A stretch of 64,000 nucleotides of DNA, taken from contig NZ_JACIIV010000014.1 in assembly GCF_014205635.1 (NCBI RefSeq), positions 1-64,000 on the forward strand, in the 5' to 3' direction. This DNA comes from Polymorphobacter multimanifer. Its GTDB lineage: Bacteria; Pseudomonadota; Alphaproteobacteria; Sphingomonadales; Sphingomonadaceae. The translations under genes were made by a program, and so were the position numbers. Positions 1 through 7,491 of this stretch are shown one piece after another (the first letter of the stretch is position 1; every line of letters begins with the position of its first letter). The notes below the pieces were generated by a model that was not told where the DNA came from, ran no database searches, and saw nothing but the letters and a program-made list of their open reading frames with translations.

Positions 1-80
1 CAAAGGGACAAGCCTAACCAATGGCCGGGTTTTACACCGCCCTCATCGACACGCCGCCGACGATCCAATGGCCTGGTTTG

Positions 81-470
81 TCACCGCCGTGCACAATTGA
101 TATCGACAATCGCGCTGTTGAACGTGACTGTCAGATAATTCACACCTTCGTTCGTAAACGAATAGGAGCCGCCCCAACCAACCTGTTCGAACTGGGGACC
201 AGTGTTGGTGATCGGCGCTGACGATGATGCGGAGATGTTCAGGAGCGCCGAATAGATGCCCGGCGGTCCGAACGCATTCACGATGAAGAACACTGGTCCG
301 TCGTTCACCGTCAGGGTGTTGGAACCGCCTGGCGCCTGATAGCTGACAAATCGCACAGCCGATTGCTGCGCGAACTGGGCAAATGTCGTGTTGACCGCAA
401 GTGCCGGTGCCGACATCGTGACGGTCATTGCCCCCGCAAGCACAAATTTGCACATTTTCGATATGTTCAT
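81..470 (-). CDS. small secreted protein, unknown function
   Basis: Encodes 129 residues with a clear N-terminal signal peptide: a basic start (MNISKMCK), a hydrophobic stretch and an APALA-type cleavage site near residue 26. The mature part is Ser/Thr/Asn/Gly-rich and looks beta-structured, as in secreted sphingomonad PEP-CTERM proteins, but no PEP-CTERM anchor is present. I chose the ATG at 470 because GGGGAG lies just upstream and the signal peptide begins there; the longer open frame to 641 adds only unlikely sequence. It ends with INCARR, an odd C-terminus. Reading one frame over near position 115 would extend the protein by about 25 residues to a stop at 32-34, so a frameshift is possible but unproven. 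Confidence 0.6.
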   Translation of the reverse strand: MNISKMCKFVLAGAMTVTMSAPALAVNTTFAQFAQQSAVRFVSYQAPGGSNTLTVNDGPVFFIVNAFGPPGIYSALLNISASSSAPITNTGPQFEQVGWGGSYSFTNEGVNYLTVTFNSAIVDINCARR

Positions 471-618
471 CTTGGAGACTCCCCTCTTCCGCCTCGCAGC
501 CATGCAAGGCCAGTGTCCCGATATTGCTTGTGGGGGGAGGCGTGCGCTATCGGCGGCAATTACGGTGCGGGTGGATGCTGGCACCAGGCGTTTATGGCAA
601 TAACTACCCATCCAGCAA

Positions 619-637
619 CTTGGCACGATCTGCCAAG
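619..637. other. 7-bp inverted repeat, possible terminator of the gcvPB-like gene
   Basis: CTTGGCA and TGCCAAG flank a 5-nt centre, 16 nt beyond the stop codon of the gcvPB-like gene. There is no T-tract, so it may be a weak or Rho-assisted terminator, or an operator for the secreted-protein gene that follows on the same strand. The 471-652 gap holds nothing else I can support. Confidence 0.35.
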
Positions 638-652
638 CCATTGCTGGAGCGT

Positions 653-2143
653 CTATTCGGCGCGGAAAGCGCGCAGGGTGGTGGCGCCGGTTTCGTCGAG
701 CACGGCATCCGACAGCTTGCGGACCGCCTGGGCATGGGGGGCGGACCTTACCATCTCCGGGTCGGCATGCGATTCCTCGACGACCTTGGCGAGCACGTCG
801 ATCCAGGTGTCGATGTCTTCGCGGCTCCAGGCTTCGCCGGCTTCGGGGGTGAAGGGATGGGGGACGATCCAGGGCTCGTGGCTGAGCCAGAAGGCATCGA
901 TGCCATAATCGGCCATGCGGTTCTGCACGTCCATGACGCTCACCCCGGTGGCTTCGAACAGGCCTTCGAGCGAATAGCGGGTCATCTCCATGCGCCAGCC
1001 GGTGATGTGCGGGTGGGATTTGGTGACGCCGGGGATCTTGAGCAGCCGGGTTTCCATGTAGTTGTTGAGGATGACCGAAATGTCCGAAGCTTCGCGGATG
1101 CCTTCGGCCCCCATCGCGCGAGTCCAGCCATAGGCCTTCACGACCTGGTGCAAATTGCCCATATATTCGCGCACGCGGCCTATGGAGTGGGCGGGGGTTT
1201 CCAGCGCGAAGCCCTTGCCTTGCTGGATGACCAGCGGGCCGGGGAGGAAGGGGGCGAGGGCTTGCGAGCAGCCGAAGGCGCCGACGGCGGGGCCGCCGCC
1301 GCCCTTGGGGACGCCAAAGGTCTTGTGGAGCATGAACATGCAGGCATCGAAGCCCAATTCGCGGGCGCGGATCTTGCCCATGACGCCGTTGAAATTGGCG
1401 TGATCGTAAAAGGCGAGTCCGCCCGCTTCATGGACGATGCGCACCCATTCGGTGATTTCGGGGTTGTAGATGCCCATGTCATCGGGGTTGTTGATCATCA
1501 GCAGAGCGGTGCGGTCCGACACTGCGGCCTTGAGGCTTTCGAGCGTGGGATAGCCGTTGGGGCCGAGCGGCAGGGTGATGATTTCGAAGCCGGCGGTGGC
1601 GGCGGTGGCGGGGTTGCAGGGGTGCGACTGGATCGAGGTGACCATCTGCGTGCGCTGGCCGGCCTCGCCGCGGCTGGCATGGTATGCGCGTGCCATGCAG
1701 GCCATCGTCCAGGCGGCATCGGCGCCGCCGGCGGCCTGGAAGCCGAAGCGGTCCATGCCCGAAAGGCCGCGCAGCATGGTGTCGAAGCGCCAGACGATGT
1801 CGAGCAGGCCCTGGATGGTTTCAGGCGATTGCTGCGGGTGGACATCACGGATGCCGGGGAGCGCGGCCATCGCCTCGTTGAGCCGCGGATTGTATTTCAT
1901 CGTGCAGGTGCCGAACAGGCTGATGCCGATCATGCCGAGCACCTGCTGCGAGAGCTTGAGATAGTGGCGGAGCACATCGGGCTCGCTGACTTCCGGCAGC
2001 GCGGGAGGGGCTGCGCGGCGCAACGCCTCGGGAACGAGCGAGGCGTCGGCGCCTTCGAGCGGGAAGAGTTGGCCACGGCGACCGGGGCGGCCCATGTCCA
2101 TGATCAGCGGCTCATCCCAGACGGGGGCGTGGTAGCGCTTCAT
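653..2143 (-). CDS. gcvPB: divergent glycine dehydrogenase (decarboxylating) subunit 2
   Basis: 496 residues, the normal size for GcvPB, the PLP-binding half of two-subunit P-protein. The family's T-C-T-M-K-Y-N-P block and the PLP lysine region (LHKTFGVPKGGGGPA) are present. Several near-invariant positions differ from the usual family sequence: HGTNPAS reads HPCNPAT, YYDGANLNA reads FYDHANFNG, and the T-P-H-G-G-G-G after the lysine reads V-P-K-G-G-G-G. The ATG at 2143 overlaps the stop of the upstream subunit gene (ATGA), so the two are translationally coupled. No gcvT or gcvH lies nearby. It may be a paralogue acting on another amino acid rather than the housekeeping glycine cleavage enzyme. 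Family membership is secure; substrate is inference. Confidence 0.85.
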   Translation of the reverse strand: MKRYHAPVWDEPLIMDMGRPGRRGQLFPLEGADASLVPEALRRAAPPALPEVSEPDVLRHYLKLSQQVLGMIGISLFGTCTMKYNPRLNEAMAALPGIRDVHPQQSPETIQGLLDIVWRFDTMLRGLSGMDRFGFQAAGGADAAWTMACMARAYHASRGEAGQRTQMVTSIQSHPCNPATAATAGFEIITLPLGPNGYPTLESLKAAVSDRTALLMINNPDDMGIYNPEITEWVRIVHEAGGLAFYDHANFNGVMGKIRARELGFDACMFMLHKTFGVPKGGGGPAVGAFGCSQALAPFLPGPLVIQQGKGFALETPAHSIGRVREYMGNLHQVVKAYGWTRAMGAEGIREASDISVILNNYMETRLLKIPGVTKSHPHITGWRMEMTRYSLEGLFEATGVSVMDVQNRMADYGIDAFWLSHEPWIVPHPFTPEAGEAWSREDIDTWIDVLAKVVEESHADPEMVRSAPHAQAVRKLSDAVLDETGATTLRAFRAE

Positions 2144-3507
2144 GCGAGGACCTCGGCGAGTGCGGCAGCGGCGGCGGCAATATCGTCTGCCGAGTGGATT
2201 TCGGTGACGCACCACAGGGCGGCGTGGGGCTCGATTTCAAGGCCGCCGAAGACGCCATGGGCGAGCAGGGCAGCGTTGACTTGCGTGACGCTGCGGCCGG
2301 GATATTCGAGGACGAACTCCTTGAAGAAGCCGTCGGCCCAGCGCAGCTTGACGCCGGGGACGGCGGCGAAAGTGCGGGCGGCGGTATGGGCGCGGCCGAT
2401 GATGGCGCTGCCGAGATCGTGGAAGCCCTGGGGGCCGAGCAGCGCCATATAGGCGGCGGCAGCGACGGCCCAGAGATAGGTCGAATTGCCCGTCCAGTCC
2501 TTGCCGTCTTCGCGGCTGCCGTAGCTCGACTGGTGGAAGCGCATCATGCCGAAGCTCATCCTGCCATCGACGGTTTCGGCGATCGAGTTGAGGAGCGTGG
2601 GATATTCGGCGGCATGGGCGGTGTCGTCGCTGCTCGCGATGAAGCCGCCGAGGCCGCCGCCGGCGTTCATGTGGATGCCGAGCGGCTGGATCGAGCCGAT
2701 GGCGATGTCTGCCCCCAGTGCTGCGGGTGAGGCGACAAGGCCGAGCGAGGCCGGATCGACGCCGATGATGGTTTCGGCACCGGCGGCGCGGGCTTGTGCC
2801 GCGATGGCGGCGGCATCTGTCTCGAAGCGGCCGAGCCAGTTGGGGTTCTCGATATAGACGGCGGCGACATGGCGCCCGAGGAGGGCGGGGAGGGCGGCGA
2901 GATCGATGCGGCCTTGCGCCATCGGCATGTCGATGATGGTGATGGCGGCGGCAGGATCGGCGCTGGCGGCATAGCCTTCGAGGACGAGGCGGCGCTCGGG
3001 GCACAGCGCTGCGGGCACCAGCAGGGTGCGGCGGCCGGTGATGCGCGCGGCCATGCGTGCGGCATGGCCCAGGGCGGCACCCCAGCTGTAGACCGTCAGG
3101 CCGACGAGCGGCATTTCGAGGAGCGAACCCAGCTGGCTGGTAAACTCGAACCAGGCCTGGTTGCGGCCGAAATCGGAAGATGGCGTGCCCCAGACGGGGG
3201 TGAGGAATTCCGAGCGGCCGACGATCTCGTCGACGACGGCTGGGACGTGATGGGGCCAGATGCCGCCGCCGAGGAAGCAGAGCGTGTCTTCCGCCGAGCG
3301 GTTGCGGGCGATGAGGCTGCGCAGGTGGCGGCGGAGCGAGACTTCGTCGGCCAGCGCTGGCGGCTGGCCGAGATCGCCGCGGAAACGGTGCGCCTCGGGG
3401 ATCTGCGCGAACAGCGGCTCGGCGTCGGTGAGGCCCAGTTCGGCGAGCAGCTCCGCCTTCAGGGCGGGGGGCGAATTGGGCATGAAGGGATGGGTGCCGT
3501 TGGACAT
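2140..3507 (-). CDS. gcvPA: divergent glycine dehydrogenase (decarboxylating) subunit 1
   Basis: 455 residues, the usual GcvPA length, partner of the preceding PLP subunit. The block FLGGGIWPHHVPAVVD matches the family's FLG.G.Y.H.VPAVV. After it, the normal TPYQPE(I/V)SQG reads TPVWGTPSSDFGRN, and the normal YDGATA reads YSWGAA. The 3507 ATG is preceded by AAGG; the in-frame ATG at 3483 lacks any ribosome site. This is the first gene of a two-gene minus-strand operon, divergent from an ATP-NAD kinase-like gene across 64 bp that must hold both promoters. The paired divergence of both subunits suggests a distinct subfamily, not a decaying gene. Confidence 0.85.
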   Translation of the reverse strand: MSNGTHPFMPNSPPALKAELLAELGLTDAEPLFAQIPEAHRFRGDLGQPPALADEVSLRRHLRSLIARNRSAEDTLCFLGGGIWPHHVPAVVDEIVGRSEFLTPVWGTPSSDFGRNQAWFEFTSQLGSLLEMPLVGLTVYSWGAALGHAARMAARITGRRTLLVPAALCPERRLVLEGYAASADPAAAITIIDMPMAQGRIDLAALPALLGRHVAAVYIENPNWLGRFETDAAAIAAQARAAGAETIIGVDPASLGLVASPAALGADIAIGSIQPLGIHMNAGGGLGGFIASSDDTAHAAEYPTLLNSIAETVDGRMSFGMMRFHQSSYGSREDGKDWTGNSTYLWAVAAAAYMALLGPQGFHDLGSAIIGRAHTAARTFAAVPGVKLRWADGFFKEFVLEYPGRSVTQVNAALLAHGVFGGLEIEPHAALWCVTEIHSADDIAAAAAALAEVLA

Positions 3508-3571
3508 TTGGCCTTGCCGTTGTTGTGCTGAGAGCGAACAGCACATATGCTATCCGCACAAAGGAGAGTGC

Positions 3572-4618
3572 GTGCGGATCGGCCTGATTGTCAACCCGGT
3601 GGCAGGCATCGGCGGCCCCATGGGGCTGGCCGGGAGCGATGGCGCGCTGGGCACGCTGGCGCTGGCGCGCGGTGGTGTCGCAGGGGCAGGAGCGCGGGCG
3701 GCGCTGGCGCTGCAGGGCTGCGGGCATGAGGTGCTGACATCGGCGGGGGCGATGGGCGAGGATCCGGTGCGGGCGGCGGGGCTGGTGCCGCAGGTGGTGC
3801 ATCGGGCCGCCGGGCCGAGCGGGGCGGCGGATACGGTCGCGGCGGGGGCGGCAATGGCGGCTGCGGGGGTGGAATTGCTGGTTTTTGCGGGCGGGGACGG
3901 GACGGCGACGGACCTTTTGGGGGTGGATTTGCCTGTTCTGGGGGTGCCGGCGGGGGTGAAGATGCACAGCGCGGTGTTCGGCCGCAGCCCGCGCGCGGTG
4001 GCAGCGGCGTTGGCGCAGCTGCGGCCGGGGTTTGCCACGCGGATGGCCGAAGTTGTCGACCGGGACGGCGACGGGCGGCCGCAGTTGCTGGGGGCGCTGG
4101 CGACGCCGGTGCTGCCGGGGCTGGTGCAGCCGGCGAAGGCGACGGCGCCGCAGCGGCATGATGCAGCGCTGGCGGCGGCGTGTGCGGCGGCGGCGCATGC
4201 AGTGCGGGCGACGCCGCTGGCGTTCATCGGTTGCGGGTCGACGATGCTGGCGGTGAAGGACCGGCTGGCGCCGGGGGGGACGCTGCTCGGGGTGGATGCC
4301 TATGGCTTCGGGTTGCCGCTGGTGATGAACGCGCGCGAAGACGAGCTTGCGGCGCTGGCGGCGGAAATGCCCCCGCTGGTGCTGCTGGGGGTGATCGGCG
4401 GGCAGGGGGTGTTGCTGGGGCGCGGCAACCAGCAGCTGAGTGCCAGGGTGCTGCGCGGTGCGCGCTTCCAGGTGCTGGCTTCGGCGGAAAAGCTGATGGG
4501 GCTGGCGATGCTGTCCCTCGACACCGGCGATCCGGCGCTCGATGATGCGCTGGCCGGGCATTGGCCGGTGATCACCGCGCCGCGCCGATCCGTGATCATG
4601 CCTGTTGTTGCTGTTTGA
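3572..4618 (+). CDS. ATP-NAD kinase-like protein (AcoX/COG3199 type)
   Basis: 348 residues starting at a GTG chosen because AAGGAGAG sits ideally upstream at 3561-3568 and the product then begins with RIGLIVNPVAGIGG, the standard start of this family. The kinase signature FAGGDGTATDLL lies near residue 110. Related proteins (PF01513, COG3199) are NAD or polyphosphate/ATP-dependent kinases of poorly known substrate, often encoded beside dehydrogenase systems such as acetoin degradation. Here the gene is divergent from the GcvPA/GcvPB-like pair and 9 bp upstream of an acyl-CoA ligase, so it probably serves the same pathway. It is not the essential NAD kinase NadK, which has a different organisation. 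Confidence 0.75.
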   Translation: MRIGLIVNPVAGIGGPMGLAGSDGALGTLALARGGVAGAGARAALALQGCGHEVLTSAGAMGEDPVRAAGLVPQVVHRAAGPSGAADTVAAGAAMAAAGVELLVFAGGDGTATDLLGVDLPVLGVPAGVKMHSAVFGRSPRAVAAALAQLRPGFATRMAEVVDRDGDGRPQLLGALATPVLPGLVQPAKATAPQRHDAALAAACAAAAHAVRATPLAFIGCGSTMLAVKDRLAPGGTLLGVDAYGFGLPLVMNAREDELAALAAEMPPLVLLGVIGGQGVLLGRGNQQLSARVLRGARFQVLASAEKLMGLAMLSLDTGDPALDDALAGHWPVITAPRRSVIMPVVAV

Positions 4619-4627
4619 AGGACCATC

Positions 4628-6079
4628 ATGCTGCCCGATCAATTCACCAGCCTGCCCGATCTTGTTCGCATCCATGCGGGGCAAACGCCTGAAAAGGTTG
4701 CAATCATCATGGGCGAGATGCGGGTGAGCTGGCAGGTGCTCGATGCGCTGACGGACCGGGTGGCGTGCCATCTGGCGGTGCATCCGGCCGGAAGCGTCGT
4801 GGCAATTTCGAGCCCGATGCACCCCTGGTATCTGGCATTGTGGCTGGGGGCGCTGAGGGCCGGCCATGCGGTAGCACCGCTCGCCGACAAGCTGGGGGCC
4901 GAGGCACTGGCGATGCAGGTGGCGGATTCCGGGGCGGTGGTGACCTTCGGGGCGGACGAGGTGGCGGGTTTGCTCGACTGGTTGCCGAATACGGGAGAGA
5001 CGCCTCCCGTGCGGGCGATCGATCCGGCGGCGCCCTTCAACCTCATCTATTCGAGCGGGACGACCGGGCGGCCGAAGGGCATCGTGCAGCCGCATGCGAT
5101 GCGCTGGGCACATATCCAGCGCGGCGCCGTGCAGGGCTATGGCGCGGACAGCGTGACGCTGGTTTCGACGCCGCTTTATTCCAACACGACGCTGGTGAGC
5201 GTGATCCCGACGTTGGGGTTGGGGGGCACGCTGGTGCTGCTGCCGAAGTTCGACACGGCGGCGTTTCTGGCGCTGAGCGTGGCGCACCGGGTGAGCCATG
5301 CGATGCTGGTGCCGGTGCAATATCAGCGGCTTATGGCGGACCCGACGTTCGACAGCCATGATCTTTCGAGCTACCGCGCGAAGTTTTGTACCAGTGCGCC
5401 GTTCTCGGCGGCGCTGAAGGCCGAGGTGCTGGCGCGCTGGCCTGGCGGGCTGACCGAATATTACGGGATGACCGAAGGGGGTGGCACCTGCATCCTGCCG
5501 TGCCACCTGCATCCGGACAAGCTGGCGACGGTGGGGCAGCCGGCGGCAGGGTCCGACATCAGGCTGATCGATGACGAGGGCTGCGAGCTGCTGGCGGGAG
5601 CGACCGGGGAGGTGGTCGGGCGATCGCCGGCGATGATGAAGGGGTATCACAATCTGGCCGAGGCTTCGGCGGCGGCGGAGTGGCAAAGTCCTGATGGGCT
5701 GCGGTTCATCCGGACCGGGGACATCGGGCGGTTCGATGCCGACGGGTTTCTGACGTTGATGGACCGGAAGAAGGATCTGATCATTTCAGGGGGCTTCAAC
5801 GTCTATCCGTCGGACCTTGAAGGGGTTGTCGAGGGGTTGCCCGGGGTATGCGAAGCGGCGGTCGTCGGCGTGGCTTCGGCGCGCTGGGGGGAGACGCCGG
5901 TCGCGTTCGTGACGGTGGATGGACCGGTGGATGCGGCGGCGTTGCTGGCGGCGGCGAATGCCAGGCTGGGCGCGATGCAGCGGCTCGCCGATCTGCGCGT
6001 GGTGGAGAGGTTGCCGCGTTCCGAAATCGGCAAGGTGCTCAAGCGCGAACTCAGGGACGGTTATCAGACCTTGACATAA
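4628..6079 (+). CDS. AMP-dependent acyl-CoA synthetase/ligase (ANL superfamily)
   Basis: 483 residues. The P-loop IYSSGTTGRPKG lies near residue 140, EYYGMTEGGG is the A5-type motif, TGDIGRFDADGF holds the ribose-binding aspartate, DRKKDLIISGG is the hinge and EIGKVLKREL holds the catalytic lysine near the C-terminus. These features indicate an enzyme that activates a carboxylate as acyl-AMP and passes it to CoA. The ATG at 4628 has GAAGGA upstream, and the gene follows the NAD kinase-like gene by 9 bp. It is shorter than fatty acyl-CoA ligases (about 550), fitting a short or aryl acid substrate, which cannot be named from sequence. Its stop overlaps the -35 box of the next promoter. Confidence 0.85.
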   Translation: MLPDQFTSLPDLVRIHAGQTPEKVAIIMGEMRVSWQVLDALTDRVACHLAVHPAGSVVAISSPMHPWYLALWLGALRAGHAVAPLADKLGAEALAMQVADSGAVVTFGADEVAGLLDWLPNTGETPPVRAIDPAAPFNLIYSSGTTGRPKGIVQPHAMRWAHIQRGAVQGYGADSVTLVSTPLYSNTTLVSVIPTLGLGGTLVLLPKFDTAAFLALSVAHRVSHAMLVPVQYQRLMADPTFDSHDLSSYRAKFCTSAPFSAALKAEVLARWPGGLTEYYGMTEGGGTCILPCHLHPDKLATVGQPAAGSDIRLIDDEGCELLAGATGEVVGRSPAMMKGYHNLAEASAAAEWQSPDGLRFIRTGDIGRFDADGFLTLMDRKKDLIISGGFNVYPSDLEGVVEGLPGVCEAAVVGVASARWGETPVAFVTVDGPVDAAALLAAANARLGAMQRLADLRVVERLPRSEIGKVLKRELRDGYQTLT

Positions 6080-6100
6080 CGAACCATATAGGTTATCTGT
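6071..6100 (+). promoter_or_regulatory. promoter with AACCATATAGGTT palindromic operator
   Basis: TTGACA at 6071-6076 is a perfect -35 box, overlapping the stop codon of the ligase gene; a -10-like TTATCT or TATCTG lies at 6093-6099. Between them is AACC-ATATA-GGTT (6082-6094), continuing as ATCTGT. Nearly the same sequence, AACCATATCGGTTAT, occurs at 60534-60548 before the endolysin gene, in the same orientation and at a similar distance from the start codon (28 versus 33 nt). I infer a shared repressor or activator site; the cognate regulator is not recognisable here. Confidence 0.6.
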
Positions 6101-6122
6101 CTTCCTGTGGCGGGGGACGGAT

Positions 6123-6422
6123 GTGCTGGTGCGCGACTTCAACTGGCGGCGAACCGTTCTGGCCCTGGTGTTTGCGGGCTCCGGCCTCGCGCTCACCGCG
6201 CTGGCGGTGTGGCTCGCGTGGAACGTGCTCAACGCGCCCTGGCCGGCGGCGCTGGCGGCGGCGCGGCTGCGGATCATCGGCGCGGCGCTCTATGCAGTGC
6301 TGGCGCTGCTCGGACTGGTGCTGACCGGCCTCGCGATGACGGTGGCGCTGCGCCAGGTCTCGGCGAGGTTCATGGGGGCCGACTTCTCGGCCTCGGGCAA
6401 TGGCGATGGGGGATCGGCATGA
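6123..6422 (+). CDS. small two-helix membrane protein, holin-like
   Basis: 99 residues with two predicted transmembrane helices, about residues 11-34 and 47-73, a short basic N-terminus and a polar C-terminal tail. It starts at a GTG preceded by GGGGGA; the ATG two bases earlier is in another frame. Its stop overlaps the ATG of the Rz-like gene (ATGA), placing it first in a phage-type lysis order. Size, topology and position fit a class II holin, which would permeabilise the inner membrane so that endolysin can reach the wall. Sequence alone cannot separate a holin from another small membrane protein, so the role rests on context. Confidence 0.6.
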   Translation: MLVRDFNWRRTVLALVFAGSGLALTALAVWLAWNVLNAPWPAALAAARLRIIGAALYAVLALLGLVLTGLAMTVALRQVSARFMGADFSASGNGDGGSA

Positions 6423-7015
6423 TGGGGATGCTGGGTTTGGCGCGGCGTGTGCCGGGCTGGGTTTGGATGGCGTTCGGCGGCGTGCTGCTGCTCTGGGTCG
6501 TGGCGCGCTGGCATGAAGGGCGGCTGGGCGCGGCGCGGCGCGAAGGCGCTGCGGCACAATCCACGATCGATCGGGCGGCGTTCGAGGCAGCTGCGGCGCA
6601 AGCGGCCGCCGTGCAGGGGCGGCTGGTGCGGGCGCTCGCCGACCGGCAAGGGGCAATTTCGAAGGAGACCGACCATGCGCTTGGGGCTGACCTTGATGAT
6701 CTCGGCCGCCGTTATGATGACCTCCGGCTGCGCTGGGCGGCAGCCGGTGCCAGTGGCGGTGGCACCGATGCAGGTGGAGCAGCTGCCGTTTCCGGTCCCC
6801 CCGGCGCGGCTCAGGGCGCCGCTTGCGCGGCCGGCGGGTGGGTGGATTTCGCAGTTGCCAGTGCCGCCGCGCAAGCCGCCGACACGGCCATAGCCAAGGA
6901 CGATGCCTGGATCGCCTGGGCGGCGGCGCAGGCGGCAGCGTGGCCGACGACGCCCCAGGGAACCAATTCGGATCGGCGGGGTTGGGAAAGCAGCCTGAAG
7001 GAGCTTTCGCAATGA
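6419..7015 (+). CDS. Rz-like inner-membrane spanin
   Basis: 198 residues. One N-terminal transmembrane helix (about residues 13-28, rich in V, W, L and G) is followed by a long Ala/Arg/Glu-rich helical segment (about 30-115) of periplasmic coiled-coil character that contains ISKETDHALG, then a Gly/Ala-rich tail. This N-in, C-out layout is that of phage i-spanins, which with an outer-membrane lipoprotein fuse the two membranes at lysis. A second reading frame inside it encodes exactly such a lipoprotein. The start overlaps the stop of the holin-like gene and its own stop overlaps the start of the next gene. It is one part of a cassette whose endolysin lies 54 kb away. Confidence 0.7.
   Translation: MMGMLGLARRVPGWVWMAFGGVLLLWVVARWHEGRLGAARREGAAAQSTIDRAAFEAAAAQAAAVQGRLVRALADRQGAISKETDHALGADLDDLGRRYDDLRLRWAAAGASGGGTDAGGAAAVSGPPGAAQGAACAAGGWVDFAVASAAAQAADTAIAKDDAWIAWAAAQAAAWPTTPQGTNSDRRGWESSLKELSQ
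6675..6893 (+). CDS. Rz1-like proline-rich lipoprotein (o-spanin) nested in the Rz gene
   Basis: 72 residues encoded entirely inside the Rz-like gene in another frame. The ATG at 6675 has an excellent ribosome site, GAAGGAGA at 6661-6668. The product has a lipoprotein signal peptide (MRLGLTLMISAAVMM) and a Cys at residue 19 in TSGC, an acceptable lipobox. The mature chain of 54 residues contains about 15 prolines and no long hydrophobic segment. A short, proline-rich outer-membrane lipoprotein nested in the i-spanin gene is the classical Rz/Rz1 arrangement of lambdoid phages. Function is inferred from that architecture, because Rz1 proteins share little sequence. Automated annotation is likely to miss it. 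Confidence 0.7.
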   Translation: MRLGLTLMISAAVMMTSGCAGRQPVPVAVAPMQVEQLPFPVPPARLRAPLARPAGGWISQLPVPPRKPPTRP

Positions 7016-7491
7016 CCGATGTTATGACGCCCGAGAAGATTTTCGAGATGATCGAAGGTGAGCATGTCTGCACCTTCTCCAGCCTGGAAGGCAGCCGCAT
7101 CCGTTCGCACCCGATGTCCCCGCAGTTCGTGAAGGGCGAACGGGTTATCTGGTTCATGACCGAGACGGGTGCCAGCAAGCTGGCCGACCTCAAGGCGGAT
7201 TCAGATGTGACGCTGGCGTTCAGCAATGGCGCCAAGGGCAGCTATGTGTCGTTGATGGGGCGTGCGAATGTCGTCGTCGATCGTGCCAAGGTGCATGAGC
7301 TGTGGAGCGCGCCGCTCAAGCAGTATTTCGATGGTCCCGATGATCCCAAGATCGTGCTGATTGGCTTTCATGCCGACGATGCGGACTATTGGGATGGCCC
7401 AAATGCCGTGATGGCGGGGATCAAGATGCTGGTGACGGCCGCCACGGGCGAGCCGACCGACATGGGTGACAGCGGGCGGGTGGCGCTCTAG
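7012..7491 (+). CDS. pyridoxamine 5'-phosphate oxidase family protein (stress protein 26-like)
   Basis: 159 residues of the split-barrel FMN-binding fold. The order of elements (MSPQF, then VIWFMTETGASKLADLK, then VTLAFSNG, then YVSLMGRANVV) matches the COG3871 general stress protein 26 branch rather than true PdxH, which is longer. Such proteins bind flavin or deazaflavin; most have no known substrate. The ATG overlaps the stop of the Rz-like gene (ATGA) and has GAAGGAG upstream, so it is translationally coupled to the lysis genes. This is an unexpected partner and may be accidental read-through from the upstream promoter. The start choice is firm because all family motifs follow it. Confidence 0.8.
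   Translation: MTDVMTPEKIFEMIEGEHVCTFSSLEGSRIRSHPMSPQFVKGERVIWFMTETGASKLADLKADSDVTLAFSNGAKGSYVSLMGRANVVVDRAKVHELWSAPLKQYFDGPDDPKIVLIGFHADDADYWDGPNAVMAGIKMLVTAATGEPTDMGDSGRVAL

Noticed and set aside
32-130. Possible frameshift in the first gene, since another frame continues to a stop at 32-34.
   Set aside because: The alternative tail has no recognisable PEP-CTERM anchor or family match, so there is no firm reason to call the gene broken.
619-637. TTGGCACGATCTGC as a sigma-54 promoter.
   Set aside because: The GG-to-GC distance is 10, not the required 12, and no enhancer-binding activator is nearby.
428-2452. 674-codon open frame on the plus strand opposite gcvPB.
   Set aside because: It is an antisense shadow: gcvPB and gcvPA carry clear family motifs, while this frame has low-complexity composition from high GC.
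2237-5686. 1149-codon Arg/Pro-rich minus-strand open frame across the kinase and ligase region.
   Set aside because: Composition is typical of a GC-driven shadow frame and it contradicts the well-supported genes on the plus strand.
7140-7152. GGTTATCTG, matching part of the lysis operator.
   Set aside because: It lies inside the coding sequence of the flavin-type protein and encodes conserved V-I-W residues; the AACC half-site is absent.
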